Assembly: GCF_001767295.1 (NCBI RefSeq)
Contig: NZ_CP014944.1
Span: 682,001 to 746,000, forward strand
Length of the DNA: 64,000 bases
DNA from: Colwellia sp. PAMC 20917
GTDB lineage: Bacteria > Pseudomonadota > Gammaproteobacteria > Enterobacterales > Alteromonadaceae
Reading direction: 5' to 3'
The position numbers and the translations under genes were made by a program. Below, piece by piece: positions 48,867 to 58,051 of the stretch (its first letter is position 1; every line of letters starts with the position of its first letter). The notes under the pieces were generated by a model. The model searched no databases, was not told the origin of the DNA, and worked only from the letters and a program-made list of their open reading frames with translations.

Positions 48867-48949
48867 ACAAAGCAAGAAAAAGGGTTAATATAAAGACAAA
48901 AACATCACATCAATATCGAATACTTAAATACCGACTCAATATTAACTTT

Positions 48950-48985
48950 AAAGATTAACTTAAAAGATTAACTTAAAAGATAACT
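48950..48985. repeat. 13-base tandem repeat
   Basis: AAAGATTAACTTA occurs twice and a third partial copy (AAAGATAACT) follows. It is non-coding, between the ubiT relic and the kinase-tail relic. Confidence 0.6.
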
Positions 48986-49026
48986 GGTAAATTTTTCAGA
49001 AACTTAAAAAACCTTAGTTGCTCAGC

Positions 49027-49062
49027 AATTCATTACTTGCTGAACACGTCAAAGAACATTAA
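49027..49062 (+). pseudogene. Relic of a hybrid kinase 3' end
   Basis: The 36 bases encode NSLLAEHVKEH plus stop, nearly the same as the last residues of the kinase at 43525-47226 ([11 protein letters not shown] plus stop), with matching codons. Sequence directly upstream does not match. The bases that follow lead into lysE just as the lysE relic follows the intact kinase. Confidence 0.7.
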
Positions 49063-49093
49063 AGTTTCACTAGTCATATCAATGAGAAACACT

Positions 49094-49729
49094 ATGGAAC
49101 TTTTACAAGGTTTACTGTTAATTAGTTCAATTCATTTATTAGCTGCCGCTTCACCTGGGCCTGATTTTGTTTTGGTGTCTCAACAAACACTAAGCCATGG
49201 CAAAAAAGCCGGCTTTATGTGCAGTATTGGCATTGCACTCGGTTTATCAATACACATCATTTATTCTGCTTTAGGCTTAGCTGCCGTTATCGCTAACTCA
49301 GCAGCAACGCTATGGATAATTAAGATCTTGGGTGGCTGTTACTTATTATATTTAGGTATTCAGGGGCTCCGTGCAAAAGCTTCGACACAAGTCAGTAACA
49401 AAGCTGATTCACAACCGTCGATGAAACGTTCATCTGTGAAAAATATCGGTGTTGGTTTTTTATGTAATGCCTTAAACCCAAAAGCACCGATTTATTTTGT
49501 CGCGCTTTTTACCGTGGTACTTTCTCCTGATTTACCGTTATTACACTTAGTTATTTATGGACTTTGGATGATGGCTATTCAACTCGCTTGGTTTTCATCT
49601 GTAGTAGTTTTGCTATCTCAGCCAATAATAAACGAAAAATTTCAACGTTTGGGTCATTGGATAGACCGAATTTTAGGCGGAGCAATGATACTTATTGGCT
49701 TAAAAATATTGACCAGTAATATTAATTAA
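49094..49729 (+). CDS. LysE/RhtB family amino-acid exporter
   Basis: A 211-residue inner-membrane protein with about six hydrophobic segments and the family start MELLQGLLLISSIHLLAAAS followed by PGPDFVLVSQQTLSHG. These transporters export amino acids or related small molecules; the substrate is not predictable. ATG 49094 is preferred over upstream in-frame starts because homology to RhtB proteins and to the relic at 47258 begins there. The central loop (about residues 110-130) is polar and cytoplasmic. Confidence 0.88.
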   Translation: MELLQGLLLISSIHLLAAASPGPDFVLVSQQTLSHGKKAGFMCSIGIALGLSIHIIYSALGLAAVIANSAATLWIIKILGGCYLLYLGIQGLRAKASTQVSNKADSQPSMKRSSVKNIGVGFLCNALNPKAPIYFVALFTVVLSPDLPLLHLVIYGLWMMAIQLAWFSSVVVLLSQPIINEKFQRLGHWIDRILGGAMILIGLKILTSNIN

Positions 49730-49753
49730 CATCACTGACGAGAGGAATAACTG

Positions 49754-50062
49754 ATGGCGGTAAAAAAATACCAGACCTTTAGCGAGTTTTATCCATTTTA
49801 TTTAAGCCAACACCAAAATATTATCTGTCGACGCTTACATTTTATCGGTTCGTCGTTAATAATATTACTGATTATATATTGTATTAACTATGCGCTATGG
49901 CAAGGCTTATGGTTTATTCCTGTGATAGGTTATGGATTTGCTTGGCTGGGACATGTTTTCTTTGAAAAAAACAAACCCGCCACATTTACTTATCCTTTCT
50001 ATAGTTTACTCGGCGACTGGGTGATGTTTAAGGATATGTTAACAAGAAAAATTAAATTTTAA
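49754..50062 (+). CDS. Mpo1-like (DUF962) membrane protein
   Basis: A 102-residue protein of the Mpo1/DUF962 family. Yeast Mpo1 is an Fe-dependent dioxygenase of 2-hydroxy fatty acids. Candidate metal ligands are the histidines in YLSQHQNIICRRLHFIG and GHVFFEKNKPATF. Two membrane segments lie between (LIILLIIYCINYALW and GLWFIPVIGYGFAWL). It begins 24 bases after lysE and may be cotranscribed. The bacterial substrate is unknown. Confidence 0.85.
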   Translation: MAVKKYQTFSEFYPFYLSQHQNIICRRLHFIGSSLIILLIIYCINYALWQGLWFIPVIGYGFAWLGHVFFEKNKPATFTYPFYSLLGDWVMFKDMLTRKIKF

Positions 50063-50290
50063 CTTTGATATCCGCCCCATATTAACCAAGAGTGAAATAG
50101 CCGATAACACTCATAATCTGCCTTTTATCGATATAGAACGAGAAGGCAGTAATTTTTTTGAATGCCCTTTATTTTATCGATAACTACCCGATATAATTAC
50201 CAATAAATTAAATTAAGATCCTCTAAGACCACTGATGCCCTTCTCTACAAACACTAATATGTAAAGTAGACCATTCATGATGTAAAACAT

Positions 50291-50356
50291 ATTTGACTTC
50301 AATTATATTAAGTCTTATGCAAGCTCATGTCAAATATAGTAGACACAGTGTCAAAT
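50291..50356 (+). promoter_or_regulatory. Candidate operator upstream of the membrane protein/XRE pair
   Basis: GTCAAAT occurs twice in direct orientation, at 50329-50335 and 50350-50356, exactly 21 bases apart (about two helical turns), and once inverted as ATTTGAC at 50291-50297. They lie 20-85 bases before the start of a membrane gene and its XRE regulator, so they are candidate binding sites for that regulator. Confidence 0.4.
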
Positions 50357-50376
50357 TTATCAACCTAGGAAAGCTC

Positions 50377-50835
50377 ATGTCTTACAGAGAAAGCAATATT
50401 TTAGTATCACTTTTAATTACCCTTGGTATTTGGGGCAATTATGCCTTGGGTGTCGTCAATTTATATCAGCGGCAATTATTCTCAGTAGAGGCTATGTATG
50501 GCCTATTGTTTACTGCAGTAATTTATACTATTTTTTTAGAAGTAGCCTTACAAACTATCCTAGCTATTTTTAAGTATAGAGAAGCAAATGATAAAAGTGA
50601 TGAGCGTGATAAAATAATTTCAAGGCGAGCAAACTCATATGCTTATAATATATTGTCCTTGGGTGTTTTTTGTGTGACCTTCTATATTCTTTTCCCCGCA
50701 CTATCAAAATTTACTTTTTCAATGCCTGGTTTAGCTAAAGAGTATGAAATTATGCATTTAATTATTGCCATTGCTTTGCTTGCCGAAATTGTTTGTTCGT
50801 CAGTTAAACTAGTCTCTTATCGTCGAGGCTATTAA
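50377..50835 (+). CDS. Four-helix membrane protein paired with an XRE regulator
   Basis: A 152-residue protein with four hydrophobic segments (about residues 8-28, 37-60, 85-105, 125-143) and a charged cytoplasmic loop, KYREANDKSDERDKIISRRA. The SDERD motif and layout recall DUF2178-type membrane proteins often coupled to small XRE regulators. ATG 50377 follows AGGAAAG; the upstream in-frame region from 50293 overlaps the candidate operator and is not coding. The function is unknown. The next gene starts one base after its stop. Confidence 0.75.
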   Translation: MSYRESNILVSLLITLGIWGNYALGVVNLYQRQLFSVEAMYGLLFTAVIYTIFLEVALQTILAIFKYREANDKSDERDKIISRRANSYAYNILSLGVFCVTFYILFPALSKFTFSMPGLAKEYEIMHLIIAIALLAEIVCSSVKLVSYRRGY

Positions 50836-50836
50836 T

Positions 50837-51052
50837 ATGGCTAAAGTCATTACCAATAACATTAGAAAATTACGTTTTGAGCATCAAGAAATGACTCAAC
50901 AAAAGCTTGCTGATAGCGTTTCAGTTTCTAGGCAAACCATAGTAGCCATTGAAAAAGGAAAATATTCTCCCTCTTTGGAAGTTGCTTTTAAAATTGCAGA
51001 TATATTTGAACAACCGATAAACCAAGTGTTTATATATCAAGAGCAGCCTTAG
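50837..51052 (+). CDS. Small XRE-family transcriptional regulator
   Basis: A 71-residue protein consisting of a single helix-turn-helix domain: NNIRKLRFEHQEMTQQKLAD, SVSVSRQTIVAIEKGKYSPS and FEQPINQVF. It resembles the short YozG-type regulators. Its tight linkage to the upstream membrane protein suggests the two act together and that it represses their own promoter; this is inference. Confidence 0.88.
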   Translation: MAKVITNNIRKLRFEHQEMTQQKLADSVSVSRQTIVAIEKGKYSPSLEVAFKIADIFEQPINQVFIYQEQP

Positions 51053-51077
51053 CGGATGAAGACTCAGGGGAATAATC

Positions 51078-53945
51078 CTACCAAAGTACTTGATCTATTT
51101 CATTAAGTAGGCTTTGTGCCGCTTCACTGATCAGCTCAGAAGAGCCATTTTTTATATGTTTTTCTAATTTTATCGCTCTCACTGAAACGAGTGAAAAGCC
51201 AAACATTTGTGCGGCACCAGCAATACGATGAGCTAATTCAGCAAGCTTATCTAATTCATTATTTTTAATATGAAGAATGATATCTTGCTGTTCTAACACT
51301 AAGTTCGATTTAAATTCTGTCACTAAATCGGACATATCTACGCTTGAAATGGCTTGTTCTGCTGCGCTTTCATCGATTTGTTCACCAAAATATTTAGCTA
51401 TGGTCGCAATAAATAATTTTCGCTCAATAGGTTTTTTTAAATGTCCATCGAAACCAAGCGCTAAATATCTGTCAACTTCATGGGACATCGCATTGGCAGT
51501 CAATGCGACTATTGGGCTAGAGCATCCTTTTTGTCGCAATACTTTAAAAGCCTCGATACCATCCATTTCTGGCATTTGTATATCCATAAGAATGAGTTTA
51601 GGTTTGTTTTTTAAACAAAGCTCAACGGCTTCTCGACCATTTTTGGCTGACAATACCTCTAAGCCTAGCGATGTTAATAAACGAGCGATTAACCGGCGAT
51701 TATCATCATGGTCATCGGCCAGTAAGACTTGCCCTTCAAACTTAATATCACTGGCATCTGCAGTGAATGCAGAGGCGATAATTTTAGTGGGAGGAATATC
51801 GGCTAATTCAATCAATTCGAGTTTTTCGCAAGGTAAGACTAAAGTAAAAATACTGCCCTTATTTAGTGTACTGATAACGGTGATTTTTCCTGACATTAAT
51901 TTGGCTAATTGCTCTGATAGGCATAGGCCTAAACCTGAACCACCAAATCGTCGGCTAATGCTGCTGTCACCTTGAGTAAAGCTGCTAAAGACTTCCTGCA
52001 ATTGTGTTTCACTCATGCCAATACCGGTATCACTAACCGCAATAGTTAACGCCGCGTCTTTGACCGATATATTAAGAGTAACGGAGCCTTTACTGGTAAA
52101 TTTAATGGCATTGGAGCATAAGTTGATTAAGATTTGCTTTAAGCGAAAGCCATCAATGGTCAGCATAAACTTGTTTGGCAAGGTGTGTACTATCTGAAAT
52201 TGTAATCCTTTGACGGTCGCTGATTTAATAAAAATATTAGCAATGTCATGCAAAATAACGTGTAAGTCTTGCTCGACAAGTTCTAACTCTAACTTATTGG
52301 CCTCAACGCGACTTAAATCTAAAATATTATTAATAAGCTCTAATAAATGTAAACTATTACCGTGAATTATTTTAACTTCTTTTTGTAGGTGATTTTCATC
52401 AACATCACCATTTATTATTGCCTCTGCTTGGCCAATAATTGACGTTAAAGGGGTCCTTATTTCATGGCTCATATTGGCAAGAAATTGACTTTTAATGGCA
52501 TTAGCTTTGACCAACTCGCTGGTCAGAAGTTCTAACTCTTGAGTACGGTTTTTAACTCGCTCAGATAATTTTAATTTAGCGCGTTTTTCAACATTTCGGT
52601 TGAAAATAAATAACGCCAAAACAATAATAAAACAAGCGACCGCTAAGCTAAAATTACGTTGTTGATCGGCTTGCTCTGTCTCTAATACCTGAAGTTGCTT
52701 ATTTTGTTTGAGCTGGCTAACTTCTTGTCTTAATTTGTTAGATTCAAAATCTGATAATTGACTATTGAGCTGACTGTTCGCAATTTTTCTTGTTCTTTGA
52801 ATATATTCTTGATGTATTTCGAAGGCCGCACTTTGTTTGTTTTGCGCCGCATAAATCAATGCCAGCAGCGCCATATTATTCGTTATTTGTTCTTCATGAC
52901 CGGTTTTTTTAGCTATTTCATCAGAGAGCTGTAAGTTTTTATAGGCTTTTTCAACATAGCCCAACGAAAACTCTGCTTGCGCTAGACTATGCAAGCCGCC
53001 TGCATGAGCGGTGTTATGATTTGAAACTTTAGCCAATTTTATCGCTTGTGTTGCATACTTAATGGCATTTATTGGCTGGTTTATCATATTATAAAGACCG
53101 GCAATATTATGACTAAAAGCCGCTAAATAATAGTCGTTATTAGATTGTTCAAAATACGCTATTGCCTGTGACAGCAATTTAAGAGATTGCTGATACTCTC
53201 CTGAATATTTATAAACAGTGCCCAATTCTCCTCTGGCTTTAGCTAAAGTGAGCTTGTCATCGACAAAAGCAAGCTGTGCAAGAACATCGAGATAGAGTTC
53301 AATCGCGACATCGTATCTTTTTAAAGTTAAATATAAACCGGCAATGTTATAACGCACATCTATTTTATCTTGCCTAGTACCAAATTTATTGTAGATGCTT
53401 TCGGCTAGTTGAAAATTGACTAAGGTTTTACTGGTATTACCCAGATGAATATAAGCCAAGGCAATATTATTGTATATCCCAGCCAATCTAAGCGGCTCAG
53501 GTGAATTTATATAATAACTTAATGCGGCTTGAGAAGCGGCTATAGACTTTGAATAATCACCGATAAAATAGTGATATATACCAATCATTTTATTAGCATC
53601 AGCGGCTATTATTTTAAAGTTATTTTCAGTGGCAATTAATTGTATTCGTTGAGCGCTAGCTAATCCTAATCCAAGCTCGGTTAACTGATAGTAACGTTTT
53701 TGTTGAATATCTAAGATGTCAATGATTTGCTTGGGAATTAAAGCTGAGCGCGTTAATAATAATATTGAGTAATCAACCGCTTGCTGATCATCTTCAATTT
53801 CTTTAAGAATTTCAATTTCTTGTGATATCTTTTGCTCATCACTTAGCAGGGTATTTTGATCAGCGGCAAGCGTCGCAGACGAAAAAAATGAAGCTTGAAC
53901 AATAATAACGATAAAAAAGTACACAATTCGCTTGAAAGCAATCAT
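51078..53945 (-). CDS. TPR-sensor hybrid histidine kinase with receiver and HPt
   Basis: About 955 residues. A signal-like hydrophobic start (IVYFFIVIIVQASFFSSATLA) is followed by a periplasmic array of tetratricopeptide repeats (about 95-400; for example GIYNNIALAYIHLGNTSKTL), a membrane segment near 435-455, the phospho-acceptor helix [20 protein letters not shown], an ATPase domain (NLCSNAIKFTSKG, DTGIGMS, GSGLGLCLSE), a receiver (LLADDHDDNRRLIA, LMDIQMPEMDG) and an HPt domain (ELAHRIAGAAQMFGF). The gene could start at GTG 53963 or ATG 53945; neither has a good ribosome site. It converges on the XRE gene. Ligand and target are unknown. Confidence 0.9.
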   Translation of the reverse strand: MIAFKRIVYFFIVIIVQASFFSSATLAADQNTLLSDEQKISQEIEILKEIEDDQQAVDYSILLLTRSALIPKQIIDILDIQQKRYYQLTELGLGLASAQRIQLIATENNFKIIAADANKMIGIYHYFIGDYSKSIAASQAALSYYINSPEPLRLAGIYNNIALAYIHLGNTSKTLVNFQLAESIYNKFGTRQDKIDVRYNIAGLYLTLKRYDVAIELYLDVLAQLAFVDDKLTLAKARGELGTVYKYSGEYQQSLKLLSQAIAYFEQSNNDYYLAAFSHNIAGLYNMINQPINAIKYATQAIKLAKVSNHNTAHAGGLHSLAQAEFSLGYVEKAYKNLQLSDEIAKKTGHEEQITNNMALLALIYAAQNKQSAAFEIHQEYIQRTRKIANSQLNSQLSDFESNKLRQEVSQLKQNKQLQVLETEQADQQRNFSLAVACFIIVLALFIFNRNVEKRAKLKLSERVKNRTQELELLTSELVKANAIKSQFLANMSHEIRTPLTSIIGQAEAIINGDVDENHLQKEVKIIHGNSLHLLELINNILDLSRVEANKLELELVEQDLHVILHDIANIFIKSATVKGLQFQIVHTLPNKFMLTIDGFRLKQILINLCSNAIKFTSKGSVTLNISVKDAALTIAVSDTGIGMSETQLQEVFSSFTQGDSSISRRFGGSGLGLCLSEQLAKLMSGKITVISTLNKGSIFTLVLPCEKLELIELADIPPTKIIASAFTADASDIKFEGQVLLADDHDDNRRLIARLLTSLGLEVLSAKNGREAVELCLKNKPKLILMDIQMPEMDGIEAFKVLRQKGCSSPIVALTANAMSHEVDRYLALGFDGHLKKPIERKLFIATIAKYFGEQIDESAAEQAISSVDMSDLVTEFKSNLVLEQQDIILHIKNNELDKLAELAHRIAGAAQMFGFSLVSVRAIKLEKHIKNGSSELISEAAQSLLNEIDQVLW

Positions 53946-54044
53946 TAAGAACAACCAAAACACTTGAATTAAATATGATTTTTATTTTATACCATCTTAT
54001 TTAATTAAATCCCACAAGTGTTCGATTATCTATAAAAATTAATC

Positions 54045-54878
54045 TCAGCGATGGTTGAGTTTTTCTTTGAGTAAAGTCTTGATTTCGGCAAGCTCACGCT
54101 CAAGGTTTTCAATTTGTGCGCGGCTAGCTGGCTCTCCACCTTCACCTGATTCGCCATGTTGTTCGGCGCGATAAATTTCATTTTCTTTGCCCATAACTTC
54201 TAGAATAGTACCGACCATCATGTTTAAAAAGATAAAAGCCGTTAAGAAAATGAAGGTCAGGTAAAAAATCCAGCTAAGCGGATAAATCGCCATCGTTTCA
54301 TACATGACATCGGTCCAATCTTCAAAAGTGGCAATACGAAAAAGGGTCAACATCGATATCGAAACATCGCCCCAAAGCTCTTTATTAATATTATTAAAAA
54401 CCATACTGCCAACCGCAGCATAAATATAAAAAATAACAAACATGAGTAAGGCGATATAGCCCATACGAGGAATAGCTTTGAGCAGCGAATTAATCAGCAA
54501 GCGTAATTCAGGTACCATAGAAACTAGACGTAACACCCGAAACACTCTCAACAGACGTGCTAATAAGACACCTGAGCCACCTGTTGGTATTAAGCTACCA
54601 ATAACAATTAAGGTATCAAAGATATTCCAACCACTTTTGAAAAAATTCTTTTTATCTGGAAAGGCCATAAAGCGTATTGATAATTCGATGACAAAAAAAA
54701 CCGTGATAACACTGTCTAAAAAAACCAATATTTTTAATGCTTGCGGGGGCAAGTTATGGGTTTTTGCGCCAATAAGTAATGCTGACATAATAATAACGGC
54801 AATAATTGACCATTGAAAAAACGGGCTAGCGTCAATTTTTTTTAGCCGTTCTTGGACACGCATCACATAGGAATTCAT
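54045..54878 (-). CDS. Voltage-gated-type ion channel with acidic selectivity filter
   Basis: A 277-residue protein with the six-helix layout of bacterial voltage-gated sodium channels. S4 carries arginines every third residue (Arg108, 111, 114, 117, in LLARLLRVFRVLRLVS). The pore loop FRIATFEDWTDVMYE has filter T184-FEDWT-D190 where NaChBac has TLESWAS. S6 is FLTAFIFLNMMVGTILEVMG, and the C-terminus (IENLERELAEIKTLLKEKL) is a coiled coil as expected of a tetramer. The extra acidic residues resemble calcium-selective engineered channels, so the ion may be Ca rather than Na. It is a single gene. Confidence 0.88.
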   Translation of the reverse strand: MNSYVMRVQERLKKIDASPFFQWSIIAVIIMSALLIGAKTHNLPPQALKILVFLDSVITVFFVIELSIRFMAFPDKKNFFKSGWNIFDTLIVIGSLIPTGGSGVLLARLLRVFRVLRLVSMVPELRLLINSLLKAIPRMGYIALLMFVIFYIYAAVGSMVFNNINKELWGDVSISMLTLFRIATFEDWTDVMYETMAIYPLSWIFYLTFIFLTAFIFLNMMVGTILEVMGKENEIYRAEQHGESGEGGEPASRAQIENLERELAEIKTLLKEKLNHR

Positions 54879-55215
54879 AAATAAAGTTCTCTCAAAATAA
54901 CATTCACCCCTGTTAACACCAACAAACGGGTTATTACATCGTTCTTATTAAAATAAACGTAGCTTAGGGGGATAATGTCCAAGCTTATCTTTAAACTTTA
55001 ACAACACCCACACCTTTCATACGTATTTATAATGACATTAATTTAACTTCAACCTATATAGGGGTAATATTTTTTAAAGCAAGTTTATCGGGCATTAGTT
55101 GCTAGGTTTACAGTGTTTATATTTTATCAGAAACAAATTTTTAAAAAACCGTTGCTATATGATCTGAACTCGGTAAGCTCATCACCAAATAAAAATAATT
55201 TGCATTCAATACTAT
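54879..55215. other. Divergent intergenic region
   Basis: These 337 AT-rich bases separate the divergent channel and transporter genes. No ORF, strong hairpin or repeat was seen. Promoters for both genes should lie here. Confidence 0.4.
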
Positions 55216-56553
55216 ATGACACAAACTAGAGATTCTTTTCATTCCCGTATCGGGTTTGTCTTGGCCGCTGCAGGATCAGCCATTGGTTTAGGCAATATTT
55301 GGGGATTTCCAACCCAAGCCGCTAATAATGGCGGTGGTGCTTTTTTATTCGTCTATTTACTCGTGACACTTTTACTCGCCCTCCCCGCTTTGTATGCAGA
55401 AATATATATTGGTAACCAGGCGCAAAAAAATCCGGTAGCCGCATTAAAAGAGGCTTGTAAAGACACTTCGCCCAATGTAGGTAAATATGCCGGCATAATA
55501 GGCCTATGTGGCGCTATAATGATGTTAAGCTTTTACACTATCGTCGCTGGTTGGATGTTAGCGCATGCACTATCGGCATTTACTGAGCTGTTAGGCCTAA
55601 CCAATATTTCACAGTGGTTAGCCACATCAAGCACCGAACGTAATTTATTATTTACGCCACTTTTTATCTTACTGGGCGCCGCCATTATACATCAGGGCGT
55701 TAATGCCGGTATTGAAAAATGGTCAGGGCGTTTAATGCCATTGTTGTTAGTGATGCTAATTGGTTTAATCATTTATATTTTACGCCAACCTGGTGCAGAA
55801 AAAGGCTTAGCGTTATATTTAATTCCTGACTTTTCACAGGTAACTAACCCTAAACTCATCATATCAGCAATGGGACAAGCCTTCTTTTCATTATCTATTG
55901 GCGTAGGCGGTATGATGGTGTACGGCTCGTACATGCAAAAAGGTAAAGACATTGGTAAATTAGCCATCTCTATTACCGCACTTGATACTTTTATCGCATT
56001 TATGGCCGGCCTGTTAATCATACCGGCACTTTTTGTTGCTCAAGAAGCCGGAGTTGAAGTTTTCAGTAATAATGAGTTGATTGGTGAAGGGCAGTTAATC
56101 TTTAAGATATTACCTGAGCTGTTCAATTCAATGGGCAATGTCGGCTTGATTGTTTCAAGTTGTTTTTTCTTGTTGTTGTCCATTGCGGCATTAACTTCAA
56201 CTATTTCTTCAACTGAAGTACCTGTCTCTTATTTAATGGAAGACAAAGACTTTACTCGTTCAAAAGCGACGTGGCTAGTCTCCTTCGTGGTACTTTGTGC
56301 CAGCATGTTGTTAATTGCTTTTTTTGACGAATTATTTGGTTTAGTCATTCGAGCATTAACAACCATATTGCAGCCATTAAGTTGTTTATTCTACTTTATC
56401 GTGGTCGGTTGGTTATGGAATAGAGGTAATAAATTACGTGATAAAGCGCTACAAGAAGGTAGGAAGTGGCTACCCATTTGGGGAAACTACCTTCGTTTTG
56501 TCTGCCCACTCTTGTTAAGTGTGGTTTTTGTTAACGTTGCGATATTGAATTAA
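55216..56553 (+). CDS. Sodium-dependent NSS-family transporter
   Basis: A 445-residue inner-membrane symporter of the neurotransmitter:sodium symporter (LeuT) family. TM1 contains the unwound Na/substrate site AAAGSAIGLGNIWGFPTQAA, followed by NNGGGAFLFVYLL. About eleven membrane segments are present, usual for bacterial NSS. The family imports amino acids or amines with Na+; the substrate is not predictable. It fits a marine, sodium-driven lifestyle. The start is an ATG without a strong ribosome site. Confidence 0.92.
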   Translation: MTQTRDSFHSRIGFVLAAAGSAIGLGNIWGFPTQAANNGGGAFLFVYLLVTLLLALPALYAEIYIGNQAQKNPVAALKEACKDTSPNVGKYAGIIGLCGAIMMLSFYTIVAGWMLAHALSAFTELLGLTNISQWLATSSTERNLLFTPLFILLGAAIIHQGVNAGIEKWSGRLMPLLLVMLIGLIIYILRQPGAEKGLALYLIPDFSQVTNPKLIISAMGQAFFSLSIGVGGMMVYGSYMQKGKDIGKLAISITALDTFIAFMAGLLIIPALFVAQEAGVEVFSNNELIGEGQLIFKILPELFNSMGNVGLIVSSCFFLLLSIAALTSTISSTEVPVSYLMEDKDFTRSKATWLVSFVVLCASMLLIAFFDELFGLVIRALTTILQPLSCLFYFIVVGWLWNRGNKLRDKALQEGRKWLPIWGNYLRFVCPLLLSVVFVNVAILN

Positions 56554-56601
56554 GCGTTAATAACTGACTTACCCCGCATTAATACAGCCTTTTAACATCA
56601 G

Positions 56602-56744
56602 CCCCTGAAGCAAGTTCAGGGGAACCGTTACCTTGTGCTAGGTGGCGATTAATAATATCACGGGTCACGTTAACTTCAATAAACAATGCAAGGCTTGCTC
56701 AATAATGATGCTTTGCATGAGCGTGGTTCACCTTGCTTGTGAAC
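56602..56744. repeat. Palindrome-rich intergenic element
   Basis: Three inverted repeats lie in the 248-base gap between the transporter and the cyclase genes: CCCCTGAA (56602-56609) with TTCAGGGG (56615-56622); ATGCAAGGC with GCTTTGCAT at about 56688-56718 with one mismatch; and GTTCAC (56726-56731) with GTGAAC (56739-56744). The first can act as a bidirectional terminator for the converging genes. The group resembles dispersed palindromic repeats. Confidence 0.5.
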
Positions 56745-56801
56745 GATGATTTTTGCAGGCCCAGTATTATACTTGCAGACAGTCATGATATTTAGCCTGC
56801 T

Positions 56802-58001
56802 TTAGACACTAACGTTATTTCGCCCTTTATTCTTAGCTTTGTATAATGCTTGATCCGCGCATTTTAACGCTTGTTCAAAACTTTGTTTACTTTCCCGCAC
56901 TGCAACACCAATTGAAATAGTAACATTGACCGTTTTAAACTCACTATTTTTGCTTACCTTTTTAGCGTTTCGTTGTTGTTTTGTTTTTCTCTGTGGCTGA
57001 CGAATGACAATTTTATAGGTTTCAATAGCTTGGCGGACCGCTTCTAACTCAGTTAGGGCTTGCTCAAGAGTTTTACCGGTAAATACGATGGTAAACTCTT
57101 CTCCGCCATAGCGAAATGCTTTCCCTCCCCCTTTAACGTTGCCAATTTTTTTTGCCACTAGTTTTAATACTTGGTCGCCAATGTCATGGCCATAGGTATC
57201 ATTAAACTTTTTAAAATGATCAATATCTAGCATGGCAAGGGTGTATTTTCGTCCAAGTGATAAGGCTAACTGATTGAGCGCGCGACGCGATGGCAAGCCC
57301 GTTAAGTCATCTCGATAGGCAAGAAAATAAGCGTCGACAGAAATGACTAACACGAAATACAAACTGAGTAATGCCAAGGTTAAACTTAGCGGTAGCTCAA
57401 TTAATTGATATTGATAACATAGCCAAAACAGTAAGGAAATAGCAACCGCTGAAGTCACTAAATCTGCTTTAATCACTGCCCGCCAAACAATAACCATACT
57501 ACATAAAGCTAGTGGTAACTCTAAACGAATAACGTTACTAAAGCCTGCAATATGGGGAAATGTTTGTACAAAAATGATAATTGGCTCACTCATCGTTAAC
57601 CAGACATAGCTAATGATAGCCACTAATGAAATAGCGATTAATCGATAAAGACCATGAATTGAGATAACGCCACGGTCTTTTATCAAAGAAAATAAAAGTA
57701 AAACACTACAGCCAAATAACGTTAACCAATCACCCTGCTGCAGTAACCAAGTTGACCAAGGCGGTGAAAAAGCAATACTGGCGTAATATAAAAGCCACAA
57801 TAATGATAAGTAAGCTAACCGGCTACGATTAAAGTAACTGGCAAAGACGATCACAACAGCCAAGAACACCACTAATAATTGTTCAACAATCACTATTTGC
57901 TTTAGCCAAAAAGCTTGGCTTTCCATCATCAAAAAATAAACTAAGGTAACCGTGCTAAAACTAATAAATAGAGTTTTTAGTCCTTTAATTCTTTGCAACA
58001 A
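56802..58001 (-). CDS. Membrane diguanylate cyclase (GGDEF)
   Basis: A 399-residue protein with about seven or eight N-terminal membrane segments (to about residue 230) and a C-terminal GGDEF domain: DDLTGLPSRRALNQ, LDIDHFKKFNDTYGHDIGD, and the active site RYGGEEF. It should make cyclic di-GMP from two GTP. No RxxD inhibitory site is visible at the usual position before GGEEF. A basic insert (RQPQRKTKQQRNAKKVSKN) follows and is unusual. The signal sensed by the membrane part is unknown. Confidence 0.92.
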   Translation of the reverse strand: MLQRIKGLKTLFISFSTVTLVYFLMMESQAFWLKQIVIVEQLLVVFLAVVIVFASYFNRSRLAYLSLLWLLYYASIAFSPPWSTWLLQQGDWLTLFGCSVLLLFSLIKDRGVISIHGLYRLIAISLVAIISYVWLTMSEPIIIFVQTFPHIAGFSNVIRLELPLALCSMVIVWRAVIKADLVTSAVAISLLFWLCYQYQLIELPLSLTLALLSLYFVLVISVDAYFLAYRDDLTGLPSRRALNQLALSLGRKYTLAMLDIDHFKKFNDTYGHDIGDQVLKLVAKKIGNVKGGGKAFRYGGEEFTIVFTGKTLEQALTELEAVRQAIETYKIVIRQPQRKTKQQRNAKKVSKNSEFKTVNVTISIGVAVRESKQSFEQALKCADQALYKAKNKGRNNVSV

Positions 58002-58051
58002 GATTAACTCCTTAGATTAAGTTATCGCTAAAGGGTAGAGAAACAATCAGG

